Part shown: one piece after another, positions 16,133 to 25,804 of the stretch
Layout of the letters: each line of letters starts with the position of its first letter
Numbering within the stretch: the first letter of the stretch is position 1
Source: CAYTYZ01 sp964448465
GTDB lineage: Bacteria; Patescibacteriota; Microgenomatia; UBA12405
NCBI GenBank assembly: GCA_964448465.1
Contig: CAYUVY010000001.1
Location: 1-64,000, forward strand
DNA: 64,000 nucleotides
Direction of reading: 5' to 3'
Notes under the pieces: generated by a model
What the model saw: only the letters and a program-made list of their open reading frames with translations
Database searches by the model: none
Told to the model about the DNA's origin: nothing
Position numbers and translations under genes: made by a program

Positions 16133-17371
16133 ATGTTTAAGCTCAAGTTTCTTGTACCCATTGTTTTGGCATTAGCCCTTCGTTTGTTTTTAATGTCTAG
16201 CACCTATCACCCCGATCTTGCCGGACAAAGCTTGTCGGCTTACTTTTGGGGTTTTAAAAATATTACCAATATTTACGAACATTTATTATCTTTACCACAA
16301 ACTCACCCCTTGGTTAGAAATTTTGGAGTTAGCGATATCTTTATTTATCCTCCTTTGACCTACTTTGCTCTTGGAACCTTCCAAAAGATATTTGCCTTCA
16401 CCGGTTTACAAAACTTTCTAGAGACTGTTATGGGGGGGTCAAACATTTATCTTATTTCTGGGCTTAACTTTTATTTATTCGTTATAAAATTTCCATATTT
16501 ATTTTTTGACCTAGCTGTTGCTTATCTACTTTATGGCTATTTTGATAATGCCAAGAATAAATATACAGCCTTACTACTATGGTTATTCAACCCCCTAACT
16601 CTTTATTCAACCTACGCTATGGGTGTTTTCGATATCATACCAGTATTTTTTACCGTACTTTCCGCCTACTATTTAAAAAAGAAAAAAATTAGTTTGTCTT
16701 CATTAAGTCTTGGTCTAGGCATAGCATTCAAGATGTATCCAGTATTTTTATTGCCTTTTATTATCTTCAAAAGCAGAGATAATTTAAAAGATAAGCTTAA
16801 AAACTTATTCATCTCCTTGCTGCCAGTCATTTTAACTAATCTACCGTATATCTATTCCCATGCTTACAGATATATGGTTTTCAGCCCCAAAAGTCAAAAA
16901 ATGATGTATATGCAGTTTATGCTTTCTGGGGCAGAGGGCCTATACCCATTTTTACTAATACTAGTTTTATTGTATTTGTTTGCGCATAGCGCGAGTTTTA
17001 AGCCAAAATATTATATTTCATATTTTTTAACTCTTTTTTTATTATTATTTTCTGTAACCCACTATCACCCTCAATGGTTTATCTGGATGAGTCCTTTCTT
17101 GATCATCGAAGTAATTAACTATAAGTTTCAAGAATGGTACTTATATTTAGCTCTACTAATCATCTTTGTGTTTATTGTTTTTACTTTCGAAAATTCTCTT
17201 TCCTTAGGCTTGTTTGCTCCACTAAACCAAAACTTATCCAAATATATTGGAACCCAAACATTATTGTCCCAACACTTAGACCTTAATCAAATAAAAAGTT
17301 ATGCTCGTTCAATATTTGCTGCCATTTCAGCTTATTTAGCCATTACCCATCTGAGCAAAAGTGCTAAATAA
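16133..17371 (+). CDS. GT-C type membrane mannosyltransferase-like protein (GT87/PIG-M-like)
   Basis: A 412-residue polytopic protein. After the first helix, an outer loop carries HPDLAGQSLSAYFWGF and later FGVSDIFIYPPLTYFALG; the D-x-Y-P-P-L pattern recalls polyprenyl-phosphate-mannose dependent alpha-mannosyltransferases (GT87, DUF2029). GIAFKMYPVFLLPF is a conserved segment of that group. Eight or more hydrophobic stretches are visible. Exact donor and acceptor are unknown. It overlaps the next gene by 11 bases. Confidence 0.78.
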   Translation: MFKLKFLVPIVLALALRLFLMSSTYHPDLAGQSLSAYFWGFKNITNIYEHLLSLPQTHPLVRNFGVSDIFIYPPLTYFALGTFQKIFAFTGLQNFLETVMGGSNIYLISGLNFYLFVIKFPYLFFDLAVAYLLYGYFDNAKNKYTALLLWLFNPLTLYSTYAMGVFDIIPVFFTVLSAYYLKKKKISLSSLSLGLGIAFKMYPVFLLPFIIFKSRDNLKDKLKNLFISLLPVILTNLPYIYSHAYRYMVFSPKSQKMMYMQFMLSGAEGLYPFLLILVLLYLFAHSASFKPKYYISYFLTLFLLLFSVTHYHPQWFIWMSPFLIIEVINYKFQEWYLYLALLIIFVFIVFTFENSLSLGLFAPLNQNLSKYIGTQTLLSQHLDLNQIKSYARSIFAAISAYLAITHLSKSAK

Positions 17372-19043
17372 GCTACTATTACCAATAGTAATCCTACTCC
17401 TAATCATCCCTACCTTTAAGTTTTTTCTTACCCCAAATATTTACTGGAATATGCACGATGATATGCAAGTAATTCGACAATTAAGTATGGAAAAGTGTTT
17501 ACTAGATGGCCAAATACCGTGTCGTTGGGTACCAGACGCTGGTTATGAATACGGATACCCACTTTTTAATTATTACCCGCCACTTCCATATGTCGTGGGG
17601 TTATTTTTTCGATTTTTTGGCTTTAGTCTTCTCTTTAGCATAAAACTCGTAGCTGCCACCCAAATAATCTTAACTAGTCTTTTTATGTATTTACTCTGTA
17701 AGTCTCTTGTTGGACGCCTGGGGGGTCTTCTAGGTGCACTTTTTTATACTTATGCACCATATCATGCTGTAAATATCTATGTCAGAGGTGCCATGAATGA
17801 GGCTTGGGCTTCCACTTTTTTCCCTTTAGTCTTTTACTTTATTTACAAACTAATCGAGCAACCCAAATTAAAATATATACTTGGACTAAGTTTGGCTCTC
17901 TCGGGACTATTACTTTCACACAATCCGATGGTTCTAATATTTACCCCTATCTGCATAGTTTGGTCTACCTACTGGTTAATTTACTACAAAAAACTAACCA
18001 TGGTTTCGACATATTATAAATTACTTGAGGCAGCAATTTTAGGTTTGTCCTTATCAGCCTTTTTTACTTTGCCAGTTATTTTTGAAACTAAACTTGTCCA
18101 GGCCGAGAGTCTTTTTCAAGGATATTATACTTACTCTGTTCACTTTGCCACCTTAAAACAAATTTTTATTAGTAATTTTTGGGGTGATGGTGGCTCATAT
18201 TGGGGCCCCAACGATTCCATGTCCTTCTCTGTTGGTTATTTACACTGGCTTGTACCCATATTTATTTTTCTTTTTACTATTTACATGTTAATTAGGCACA
18301 AAAGAAATGTAAATTTTCTACCGGTATTGTTAACCATAATGGGTTTTTTATCTTTATTTATGGCTCACGAGCGATCCACACCACTTTGGATACTATTTAG
18401 CCCTATTCAAAAAATTCAATTTCCATGGAGATTTCTAAACATTGCCATCTTTGTACTTTCTTTAGCTTCAATTTATCTAATTAAAATTATTAAAAATAAG
18501 ATATATTTGTTTGCCATAATGTTTTTGGTCATAGTTATAAATGTCAGCCACTTTTATCCAGTTCACCTCGGCCCTGTTACAGACGAACAAAAAATATCTG
18601 GAGAAAGTTGGAGACTTCAGGTTACGGCTAGTATTTACGACTATCTGCCAAAAACAGGTAGAATTGCACCTCAGTCTCCTCCACACCCACCCATAGATCA
18701 AGTAGAACCCAAAGATCTCAAGTTAAGCCTAAACAGTTACAGTCGAGGTACAAACTGGTTAAAAATAAACATTTCTAGTCCCCAGAAAGCCAAGATTACT
18801 TTGGCAACCCTAGTTTTTCCCAAAACGACAATATTAATTAATGGTATAGCGCAAAACTTTACTATAGATCCTGAATTAGGACGACCCATTCTTAATATTG
18901 ACGCAGGAAATAGCGAAATATACTTTAAAATTACGAATACCACCATTCGGACTTTTAGCAATATATTGTCTATCATGTCATTATTTCTGATTATCCTTTT
19001 AATTCTCAATGACCGACTTAAACACAGATACATCCGAAATTAA
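17361..19043 (+). CDS. Large membrane protein, PTPS-related (PF10131-like) GT-C type
   Basis: A 560-residue polytopic protein of the group annotated as '6-pyruvoyl-tetrahydropterin synthase-related', a misleading name: nothing here resembles a pterin enzyme. The first outer loop has WNMHDDMQVIRQLSMEKC followed by IPCRW and YGYPLFNYYPPLPYV; the Asp pair is in the GT-C catalytic position. About 12 membrane segments and a C-terminal outer beta-type domain (about 430-530) follow. The start is GTG at 17361, overlapping the previous gene by 11 bases. It is a paralogue of the gene at 29,249. A glycosyltransferase role is inference from fold and context. Confidence 0.82.
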   Translation: MLNKLLLPIVILLLIIPTFKFFLTPNIYWNMHDDMQVIRQLSMEKCLLDGQIPCRWVPDAGYEYGYPLFNYYPPLPYVVGLFFRFFGFSLLFSIKLVAATQIILTSLFMYLLCKSLVGRLGGLLGALFYTYAPYHAVNIYVRGAMNEAWASTFFPLVFYFIYKLIEQPKLKYILGLSLALSGLLLSHNPMVLIFTPICIVWSTYWLIYYKKLTMVSTYYKLLEAAILGLSLSAFFTLPVIFETKLVQAESLFQGYYTYSVHFATLKQIFISNFWGDGGSYWGPNDSMSFSVGYLHWLVPIFIFLFTIYMLIRHKRNVNFLPVLLTIMGFLSLFMAHERSTPLWILFSPIQKIQFPWRFLNIAIFVLSLASIYLIKIIKNKIYLFAIMFLVIVINVSHFYPVHLGPVTDEQKISGESWRLQVTASIYDYLPKTGRIAPQSPPHPPIDQVEPKDLKLSLNSYSRGTNWLKINISSPQKAKITLATLVFPKTTILINGIAQNFTIDPELGRPILNIDAGNSEIYFKITNTTIRTFSNILSIMSLFLIILLILNDRLKHRYIRN

Positions 19044-20454
19044 ATCCAGGGCAAAAAAGGGTGCAATATTGCTTTCCTTACGAAACCTTGGACTTCAGTC
19101 CGTTTCCATTCTCGGATTTTTTATCTTAACAATTTTACTTGGTGTCAGAGATGTCGGTATATATGGCATAGTCCTCCAGGTTATCGGAGTATTGAATTAT
19201 TTTTCCGACCTTGGTCTCTCTGCAGCCTTATTACAACAAAAAGAGTACCCCTCAACTTCAGACTTAAGAACTTCGTTTACTATTCAACTGAGTCTTTCCT
19301 TGCTTGGTGTCGTCGTTATGGCCTATTTTTTCCCAAATATAAGTAGCTCCAAAAGTTTCGGCACTAATGAAACTATGATTTTTTATGCTCTTTTATTAGC
19401 TTTTATTTCTGCATCCCTCAGAACTATTCCAACTATTTTGCTGGAAAGGGACCTACATTTTCAAAAAATATCACTTATCGATATTTCCGAGAACATAGTT
19501 TTTTATCTAGCTGCAGTTATTTTTGCCTTACTTCACTTTGGTAGCCTTAGCTTCGCCTTTGCCATAATCTTAAGATCAATTGTTGGTTTAATTTTGACCT
19601 ATACCATTCAACCCTGGAAAATTGGGTTTGATCTAAATTTAGCAGTAGCTAAAAAACTTTTAACTTTTGGTATACCGCTCCAGGTTAATAGTATTCTCGC
19701 CGCCGTGAAAGACAACTTTTCTCAAATCTATTTAGTTACCTATTTGGGAGTAGAAAATTTTGCTTACCTAACCTGGTCCCAAAAAGTATTTAGGAGCTCT
19801 ATTAGTTTGATGGACTCAGCTACGAGGGTTACTTTTCCTTTGTTTTCCAGACTACAACATGATACCGAAGAACTAAAAAAATCTATAGAAAAAACATTAG
19901 AGATTATTGCGACATTAACCTTTCCTCTTTTAGCATTTTTAATAAACGCCCTGCCACTTTTAACTCAGATTATTCCAAAGTATCAAAAATGGCAACCTGC
20001 CCTGGTTTATTCCATTCCCATCGCTTTAAGCTTTGCCATAGCCTCTCTAACTACGCCCTTGTCCAGTGCATTCAATTCAGTGGGTAAAGTTAAGATCAAT
20101 ACCAAATTTATGCTAATGTGGACAATTTTAACTTGGATTGGTTATATCTTTGCTAAAAACAGTGTTTCTCCGGACAAATTTGGTTGGGTGATTTTTACCA
20201 TTGGGGTTAGCTCCTTTTTTGTTTGGAATGTAGCTGGCAAAATATTTAACTTATCTGTCTACAAAATAGCCATTAAACCTTTTCTTTTGGCTACAACAAT
20301 TTACTTACTTTCACTTTTAACTCTTAAGGACAACTTTATGCCTATTGTAAACTTTTGCTTACAAGGACTCATCTTCGCCTCGCTGACCTTATTATATATT
20401 AGAAAGTTTGTACCATATTTATTTAGCTATATACCAAAACGTGTTCAAAAATAA
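19009..20454 (+). CDS. Wzx-like polysaccharide flippase (MOP superfamily)
   Basis: A 481-residue membrane protein with the repeated helix pattern (12-14 segments) of PST-type flippases. The N-terminus is diagnostic: EIKSRAKKGAILLSLRNLG, then GVRDVGIYGIVLQVIGVLNY and FSDLGLSAALLQQKE. Such proteins move undecaprenyl-linked oligosaccharides to the outer face. It overlaps the upstream gene by 35 bases; the ATG at 19009 is kept because it gives the usual polar N-terminus. It is one of two export systems in the window (the other is the ABC pair at 54,191). No Wzy polymerase is recognisable beside it. Confidence 0.92.
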   Translation: MTDLNTDTSEIKSRAKKGAILLSLRNLGLQSVSILGFFILTILLGVRDVGIYGIVLQVIGVLNYFSDLGLSAALLQQKEYPSTSDLRTSFTIQLSLSLLGVVVMAYFFPNISSSKSFGTNETMIFYALLLAFISASLRTIPTILLERDLHFQKISLIDISENIVFYLAAVIFALLHFGSLSFAFAIILRSIVGLILTYTIQPWKIGFDLNLAVAKKLLTFGIPLQVNSILAAVKDNFSQIYLVTYLGVENFAYLTWSQKVFRSSISLMDSATRVTFPLFSRLQHDTEELKKSIEKTLEIIATLTFPLLAFLINALPLLTQIIPKYQKWQPALVYSIPIALSFAIASLTTPLSSAFNSVGKVKINTKFMLMWTILTWIGYIFAKNSVSPDKFGWVIFTIGVSSFFVWNVAGKIFNLSVYKIAIKPFLLATTIYLLSLLTLKDNFMPIVNFCLQGLIFASLTLLYIRKFVPYLFSYIPKRVQK

Positions 20455-22099
20455 ACTCACCATCTTGGTTATCATAGCCTGTTCCCTACTGTCTTCTTTA
20501 ACCATGTTTCGCAGCGGACTAAACTATTCCTTCGGAGAGGGCTATTGGGGTCCTTCTGGCCATGACGGTATTTGGCACTTAGCTTTAGTAAAACAGTTTC
20601 AACAAAAATTTCCTCCTGAAAATCCTACTTATTCAGGCACAATTTTATCCAATTACCATGCGGGCTATGACTTATTAGTAGCAATCCTAAGCAATTTAAC
20701 CAAGATCAAGCCGGAGATCTTTATATTTCAGGTATTACCAATATTTTTTAGTATATTCATTGGCATTTTTATCTTTTTGTTATATTCAAAGTTATTTAAA
20801 GTAAAAATGCCCTGGTGGGGTTTTATCCTAGTTTATTTTTCAAGCTCAGCAGCAAGCATAGTCGGATTACTAAAAAATGGCCACTTAACCTCTGAATCTT
20901 TGTTTTGGTCAATGCAACCTGCCTCTACTCAACTCAATCCACCACTGGCCTTGTCATTATTAGTGCTAAGTATTGCCATGTACTTATATTTTAATAAAAC
21001 CAACCCTTTAATTGTTGGTTTAGCATTCTCCTTGCTAACACCAATCAAGATATATGCCAGTATTTTAGTCATTATTGCACTTACCTTACAAGTAATATTC
21101 AATTATTTTAAGAAACTAGATAATTCTTACTTTGTCAAAGTTTACCTATCTCTAATATTAATTAGTCTGATTTTTATTAAAATATTTAACTTAGTAGGTC
21201 ACGCTAATCCTCTAATTTTTCAACCTTTTTGGTTTAACCATACGTTAGTTGAATCAAGTGACAAGCTATACCTGCCTAAACTAGCTTCACTACGTTTTAA
21301 TCTAGCCAACCAACCAATATCTTACAAGACTCCTGTACTAGTAATAATTGAACTTTGCCTTTTACTCATATTCATTGTGGGCAATTTTTTTACTCGATTA
21401 TTCTTATTATATAAATCCAACATACTAATAAAGAACCATAATACATTATTTTGTTTATTTATAATACCTTCTTCCATAATTTTACCTACACTTTTTGTCC
21501 AATCTGGCACTGCTTGGAACACTATCCAATTTTTATACTATGGTATTTTTATCAGCAATCTACTATTTATACGTTATCTACAAACTCTAAACAATAAGAT
21601 TATTGTAATTGTTCTAATAATCATCAGTTGTTTTGGTTCATGGGATACCTTAAAAGGCTATTTTGGCTATCCACCACCTTCACAAATAAGCACAGAAGAA
21701 CTATCTGCCTTAAGCTTTTTATCCAACCAAAGTAGGGGAGTGGTTTTAACCTATCCCTACGATAAAGAAATTAAATTTAAAGACAAAGTAATCACTCCCA
21801 TTCCGATGTATTTATATGAAACTACTGCCTATCTAAGTGCTAAAAGTACCCAACCAAGTTATTTATCTGATGAGATTAACCTGGAAATCACTGGCTATCC
21901 TTGGCGGGACAGGCAACTTCAGGTAACTAATTTTTTTCATAAATACAATATATTTCAAGCTAGAGGCTTTTTATTAAATCAAGATATTACCTATATTTAC
22001 TTACTAAATAAACAAAACCTACCGTTTTCACCAGTAGACTTGGGAGTAAGGTATATTTACAATCAAGGGGATATCAAGATATACCAAGTGTTAAAATAA
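20441..22099 (+). CDS. Large polytopic membrane protein, GT-C type
   Basis: A polytopic protein of 552 residues from the GTG at 20441; a TTG at 20408 would add 11 residues but lengthen the overlap with the flippase gene from 14 to 47 bases, so the GTG is preferred. The first outer loop contains SFGEGYWGPSGHDGIWHLAL followed by NYHAGYDLL, an arrangement found in large GT-C-like or DUF2298-like membrane proteins; the single Asp of GHDG is at the catalytic position. About 12 helices and a C-terminal outer domain of about 110 residues follow. Function is probably sugar transfer or polymerisation, which is inference. Confidence 0.78.
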   Translation: MFKNKLTILVIIACSLLSSLTMFRSGLNYSFGEGYWGPSGHDGIWHLALVKQFQQKFPPENPTYSGTILSNYHAGYDLLVAILSNLTKIKPEIFIFQVLPIFFSIFIGIFIFLLYSKLFKVKMPWWGFILVYFSSSAASIVGLLKNGHLTSESLFWSMQPASTQLNPPLALSLLVLSIAMYLYFNKTNPLIVGLAFSLLTPIKIYASILVIIALTLQVIFNYFKKLDNSYFVKVYLSLILISLIFIKIFNLVGHANPLIFQPFWFNHTLVESSDKLYLPKLASLRFNLANQPISYKTPVLVIIELCLLLIFIVGNFFTRLFLLYKSNILIKNHNTLFCLFIIPSSIILPTLFVQSGTAWNTIQFLYYGIFISNLLFIRYLQTLNNKIIVIVLIIISCFGSWDTLKGYFGYPPPSQISTEELSALSFLSNQSRGVVLTYPYDKEIKFKDKVITPIPMYLYETTAYLSAKSTQPSYLSDEINLEITGYPWRDRQLQVTNFFHKYNIFQARGFLLNQDITYIYLLNKQNLPFSPVDLGVRYIYNQGDIKIYQVLK

Positions 22100-22105
22100 A
22101 GTCAC

Positions 22106-23044
22106 ATGACAGAAAACAAAATAAACATAACTGCAGTTATAAATTGTCGTAACGAATCTCATCACTTAGAAAAATGTATCAAGTCTATTAGTAACCTAGT
22201 TCAAGAAATAATAGTTGTTGACATGGAGTCCACAGACAACTCGCCCCAATTAGCAAAAAAAATGGGTGCACGTGTTATACCACATCCGTGGTTACCAGTA
22301 GTAGAACCTGCTAGAAACTTTGGTATAAGCCAAGCTAAAGGGACATGGATCCTTCTTCTTGACCCAGACGAAAGACTTACCAGAATGTTAAGAATTGAAC
22401 TTAAGAGAATTTCCCATTTAAGTAATATCTCTGCAGTTAAAATACCCAGAAAAAATTTAGTATTTAAAAAGTGGTTAAAACACGGAAATTGTTGGCCTGA
22501 TTATTTGATTAGATTTTTTCGTAAAGGACAGGTCCAATGGTTAAGTCAAATACACAGTCAACCCAAGGTCTCAGGCGAGATATATACACTTCCAGACAAT
22601 CCAAATTTTGCTATCAAACACTTTAATTATAAAAATATTGATGAATATATTTATAAAGCGCTTCGTTATAGCCAAAAACAAGCAGAAGAATTATTCAAGG
22701 TGGGTTATAGAGTTAAAGCACAAGACTTCCTATTAAAGCCAGCCCAAGAGTTTAATCAAAGATATTTTTCAGGTCAAGGTTTTAAAGATGGTATTCATGG
22801 TTTAGCTTTTGCTCTACTACAGGCATCTACTGAACTATTGAAATACACCAAGCTCTGGGAATTAGAAGGTAGCCAGGACAAAAACATTTCAAAGGAGTCA
22901 CTAGTATCTGCCCTACAGCAAACAGCTTATGAAACTGGACACTGGTTTACAAAATATTTCATTGAAGAATACACAAAAAACCCACTCAAGGTTTTATTAA
23001 TAAAAACTAGACAAATAATTAACCGTCTTACTAAAAATTTTTAA
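22106..23044 (+). CDS. GT2 glycosyltransferase (WaaE/LgtF-like)
   Basis: A 312-residue GT-A enzyme. Motifs: TAVINCRNESHHLEKCI, VVDMESTDNS, EPARNFGI and the acidic DPDE (86-89), which is the D-x-D metal site of the WaaE/KdtX-like beta-glucosyltransferase group. A C-terminal extension of about 100 helical residues follows the catalytic domain (FKDGIHGLAFALLQA is a common mark of this group). Donor and acceptor are unknown. It begins six bases after the previous stop and ends one base before the next start. Confidence 0.88.
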   Translation: MTENKINITAVINCRNESHHLEKCIKSISNLVQEIIVVDMESTDNSPQLAKKMGARVIPHPWLPVVEPARNFGISQAKGTWILLLDPDERLTRMLRIELKRISHLSNISAVKIPRKNLVFKKWLKHGNCWPDYLIRFFRKGQVQWLSQIHSQPKVSGEIYTLPDNPNFAIKHFNYKNIDEYIYKALRYSQKQAEELFKVGYRVKAQDFLLKPAQEFNQRYFSGQGFKDGIHGLAFALLQASTELLKYTKLWELEGSQDKNISKESLVSALQQTAYETGHWFTKYFIEEYTKNPLKVLLIKTRQIINRLTKNF

Positions 23045-23045
23045 C

Positions 23046-23975
23046 ATGAAAACGATCGCCGTCGTTGTAGTAAATTGGAATCAAGGAAAACTTACCATAG
23101 ACACCATAAAAAGTCTTGAGAAATGCTCCTTGCCCAAAAACTACAAGCTAAAAATAATCTTAATTGATAACAATTCAAAAACGGACATCGTTGCTATGCT
23201 AAAAAAATTTATCCAGAAGTATAAAAATATTCAATATTTACAGTTAAAAACAAATACAGGTTTTTGTTATGCCAACAACCTGGGTATAAAGTTATCCATA
23301 AAAAATAAATATACTTATTGTTGTCTTTGCAACAACGATGTAATTGTCAAATCTGATATCTTTGACAAGATAATAGATTGCTTTCATAAAAATTCTGGTT
23401 TAAATATTCTTACTCCAAAAATTTACTTTAGCCCCGGTAAGGAGTATTTTTATGAAAAATATAATCATGATCAAAGAGGTAAGGTTATTTGGTCTGTTGG
23501 AGGTAGGCTCGACAAACTGAATATCTATGGCTCAAACCTAGGGATAGATTCGGTTGACACTGGTCAATTTGAAAAGCCAAATAAGAACATTGATTTTGCC
23601 ACGGGTTGCTTTCTTTTTTCCAAAACTGAATTGTATAAAAAAATTGGTCTTTTAGATGAAAAATATTTTATGTATTTTGAGGATGTTGACCTATCTACCC
23701 GAGCCAAAATTGCCAAACTAGATCTAGCTTATTATCCACAAGCAGTCCTTTGGCATGTAAACTCTGGATCTTCAGGTGCTAGTAGCAATCTACATCAATA
23801 CTTTATCACCAGAAACCGATTATATTTTGGTATGAAATATGCCAGCTTACGAACCAGGTTTGCGCTATTTAGGGAATCTGTTGGGTTATTGGTGAAATCT
23901 AAAGAAAAGTGGGTAAGGCAGGGCATAATAGATTATTATTTAGGTAAAATGGGGAAGGGGTCTTGGCATGTCTAA
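23046..23975 (+). CDS. GT2 glycosyltransferase (rhamnosyltransferase WbbL-like)
   Basis: A 309-residue GT2 enzyme with VVVVNWNQGKLT, IDNNSKTD (40-47), NTGFCYANNLGI, the metal site NND (96-98), FATGCFLFSK and FEDVDLSTRAK. The NND and E-D-x-D motifs are typical of WbbL-like rhamnosyltransferases that extend surface glycans on the cytoplasmic side. The sugar is not certain. It overlaps the next GT2 gene by eight bases (ATGTCTAA). Confidence 0.9.
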   Translation: MKTIAVVVVNWNQGKLTIDTIKSLEKCSLPKNYKLKIILIDNNSKTDIVAMLKKFIQKYKNIQYLQLKTNTGFCYANNLGIKLSIKNKYTYCCLCNNDVIVKSDIFDKIIDCFHKNSGLNILTPKIYFSPGKEYFYEKYNHDQRGKVIWSVGGRLDKLNIYGSNLGIDSVDTGQFEKPNKNIDFATGCFLFSKTELYKKIGLLDEKYFMYFEDVDLSTRAKIAKLDLAYYPQAVLWHVNSGSSGASSNLHQYFITRNRLYFGMKYASLRTRFALFRESVGLLVKSKEKWVRQGIIDYYLGKMGKGSWHV

Positions 23976-24744
23976 ACTAACTTGCATAATTATTGCTGGC
24001 AATGAACAAAGTGTTATCTCAAATTGTTTAAAATATTTATCTTGGGCAGATGAAACTATTTTAGTTGCTGCTAATTCTACAGACAAGACCATAGAGTTAG
24101 TTAAAAATAGATTCCCAAAAACAAAGATAATTATAATTTCAGACGAATATGGCAAACACTTTGCCAAGTGGAGAACAGTTGGCTTAAATGCTGCTACCTC
24201 AGATTGGATACTATATGTAGATGCTGACGAAATAATCCCCACCGATCTAAAGGAGGAGATACAGTCAACAATCATGAACCCAACAACTTACAACTATTTT
24301 GCCATACCGAGAATAAATTATTATTTGGGCAAACGAGTAAATAACGGGCAAAGTTACCCGGATTACCAAAAGAGATTATTTTTAAAATCTTCTCTAAAAA
24401 GCTGGCAAGGTAATCCGCACGAGGAACCCATTCTTATTAACCCGAGACTAGGACATTTATATAAACCATTCTTCCATAACACCCACAGAGACTTAACTAG
24501 TATGACAGAAAAAACTATTATTTGGACCGACATGGGTTCCGACAACTTACTCAAAGCCAAGCACCCTGAAGTATACTGGTGGAGAATTCCTCGTATGTTT
24601 TTTACCACCTTTTTTCAACGATACTTTATACAAAAAATGCTTTTAGACGGTTCTGTTGGATTTATTTCCAGTTTATTTGAAAGCTTTGATACTGCAATTA
24701 TTTACTCAAAATTATGGGAAAAACAATATGGTTCACAAACTTAA
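23968..24744 (+). CDS. GT2 glycosyltransferase (WaaE-like), short form
   Basis: A 258-residue GT2 enzyme with CIIIAGNEQSVISNCL, AANSTDKTIEL, WILYVDADE (DADE at 85-88) and FLKSSLKSWQGNPHEEP. The DADE and the W-x-G-x-x-H-E-x-P block match the WaaE/LgtF-like subgroup. It is a paralogue of the gene at 35,503 (same order of motifs, diverged sequence). It overlaps the downstream GT4 gene by 17 bases. Confidence 0.88.
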   Translation: MSKLTCIIIAGNEQSVISNCLKYLSWADETILVAANSTDKTIELVKNRFPKTKIIIISDEYGKHFAKWRTVGLNAATSDWILYVDADEIIPTDLKEEIQSTIMNPTTYNYFAIPRINYYLGKRVNNGQSYPDYQKRLFLKSSLKSWQGNPHEEPILINPRLGHLYKPFFHNTHRDLTSMTEKTIIWTDMGSDNLLKAKHPEVYWWRIPRMFFTTFFQRYFIQKMLLDGSVGFISSLFESFDTAIIYSKLWEKQYGSQT

Positions 24745-25804
24745 AGCCTGCCTTTACGACCCTTATCTTAATACTCTTGGTGGTGGAGAAAAGTATTTTT
24801 TGACCGTAGCAGAAAGCTTGAGTAATTTAAATTATCAAGTAGACATTATCTGGAACGGTGACCCAACAGTACTAAAATCAGCAGAAATTAGATTTGGTTT
24901 AAAACTTGGCAAAGTTAATCTTGTTCGTAGCCAGATATTTTCCAAAAATCAACTAATTCAAAAATATCTTTATCTTAGAGAATACAATCTATCTTTTGTT
25001 GTCTCTGACGGTAGTCTTCCTTGGTTATTCGCAAAGAATAATTACCTACATTTTCAAGTTCCTTTTACACACCAATCTTCTTTGCTAGATAGACTAAAAC
25101 TAACTTTAATTAAAAAAATTATTTGCAATTCAGTATTTACTGAAAACTACATTAGGCGTCAATATCTTACCCAAAACACATCCGTTCTATACCCACCAAT
25201 AGATTTGCCAATTAAAAACAAGACAATTTCGAAGAGCAAACAAATATTATCAGTAGGCAGGTTTGACAACATATTAAACACCAAAAGACATGATATTTTA
25301 ATTGAAGCCTTCAAGGAATTCTCTAAACATACCAAAGAATACAAGCTTATTCTTGTTGGCGGGTCGGTAGATATTAACTCACAGTATATAAATAAACTCA
25401 AGTCTTCCATCGCTAAACTGCCTGCAGAGATTAGGTTAAACGTAAACCCAAATGAGTTAATTAGTTTGTATCAATCCTCTTCTATTTACTGGCATGCCGC
25501 TGGTTTTGGTGTAGATGAAAAATCTAATCCAGAAAATACAGAACATTTTGGTATTAGCATTGTCGAAGCTATGTCTTATGGCTGTCTAGTTTTTGCTCCA
25601 CAAAAAGGTGGCATAAAAGAAATAATTATAGATAACAAAAATGGATTTTTTTACGACACCGTAAGAGAATTAGTAAACAAAACTCTTAAAATAATTACTC
25701 AAAAAAATCAAATTAAACTTCGCACCAATGCTATAAAAACAATTAGATTGTTTGGGAAAACACACTTTTTTAACAATTTTAAAAATATTATCAATCATGG
25801 TTAA
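24728..25804 (+). CDS. GT4 glycosyltransferase
   Basis: A 358-residue GT-B enzyme. The N-terminal donor-independent half begins CLYDPYLNTLGGGEKY, a typical GT4 acceptor loop; the C-terminal half has SVGRFDNILNTKRHDILIEA and the EX7E motif EHFGISIVE followed by AMSYGCLVFAPQKGG. An upstream TTG at 24656 would add 24 residues and overlap the previous gene by 89 bases, so the ATG at 24728 is chosen. Retaining GT4 enzymes use NDP- or GDP-sugars in the cytoplasm; the sugar is unknown. Confidence 0.9.
   Translation: MVHKLKACLYDPYLNTLGGGEKYFLTVAESLSNLNYQVDIIWNGDPTVLKSAEIRFGLKLGKVNLVRSQIFSKNQLIQKYLYLREYNLSFVVSDGSLPWLFAKNNYLHFQVPFTHQSSLLDRLKLTLIKKIICNSVFTENYIRRQYLTQNTSVLYPPIDLPIKNKTISKSKQILSVGRFDNILNTKRHDILIEAFKEFSKHTKEYKLILVGGSVDINSQYINKLKSSIAKLPAEIRLNVNPNELISLYQSSSIYWHAAGFGVDEKSNPENTEHFGISIVEAMSYGCLVFAPQKGGIKEIIIDNKNGFFYDTVRELVNKTLKIITQKNQIKLRTNAIKTIRLFGKTHFFNNFKNIINHG

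Noticed and set aside
17361..19043. 6-pyruvoyl-tetrahydropterin synthase function suggested by the usual family name.
   Set aside because: The protein is polytopic with a GT-C-like acidic loop and has no zinc-His or pterin-site motif.
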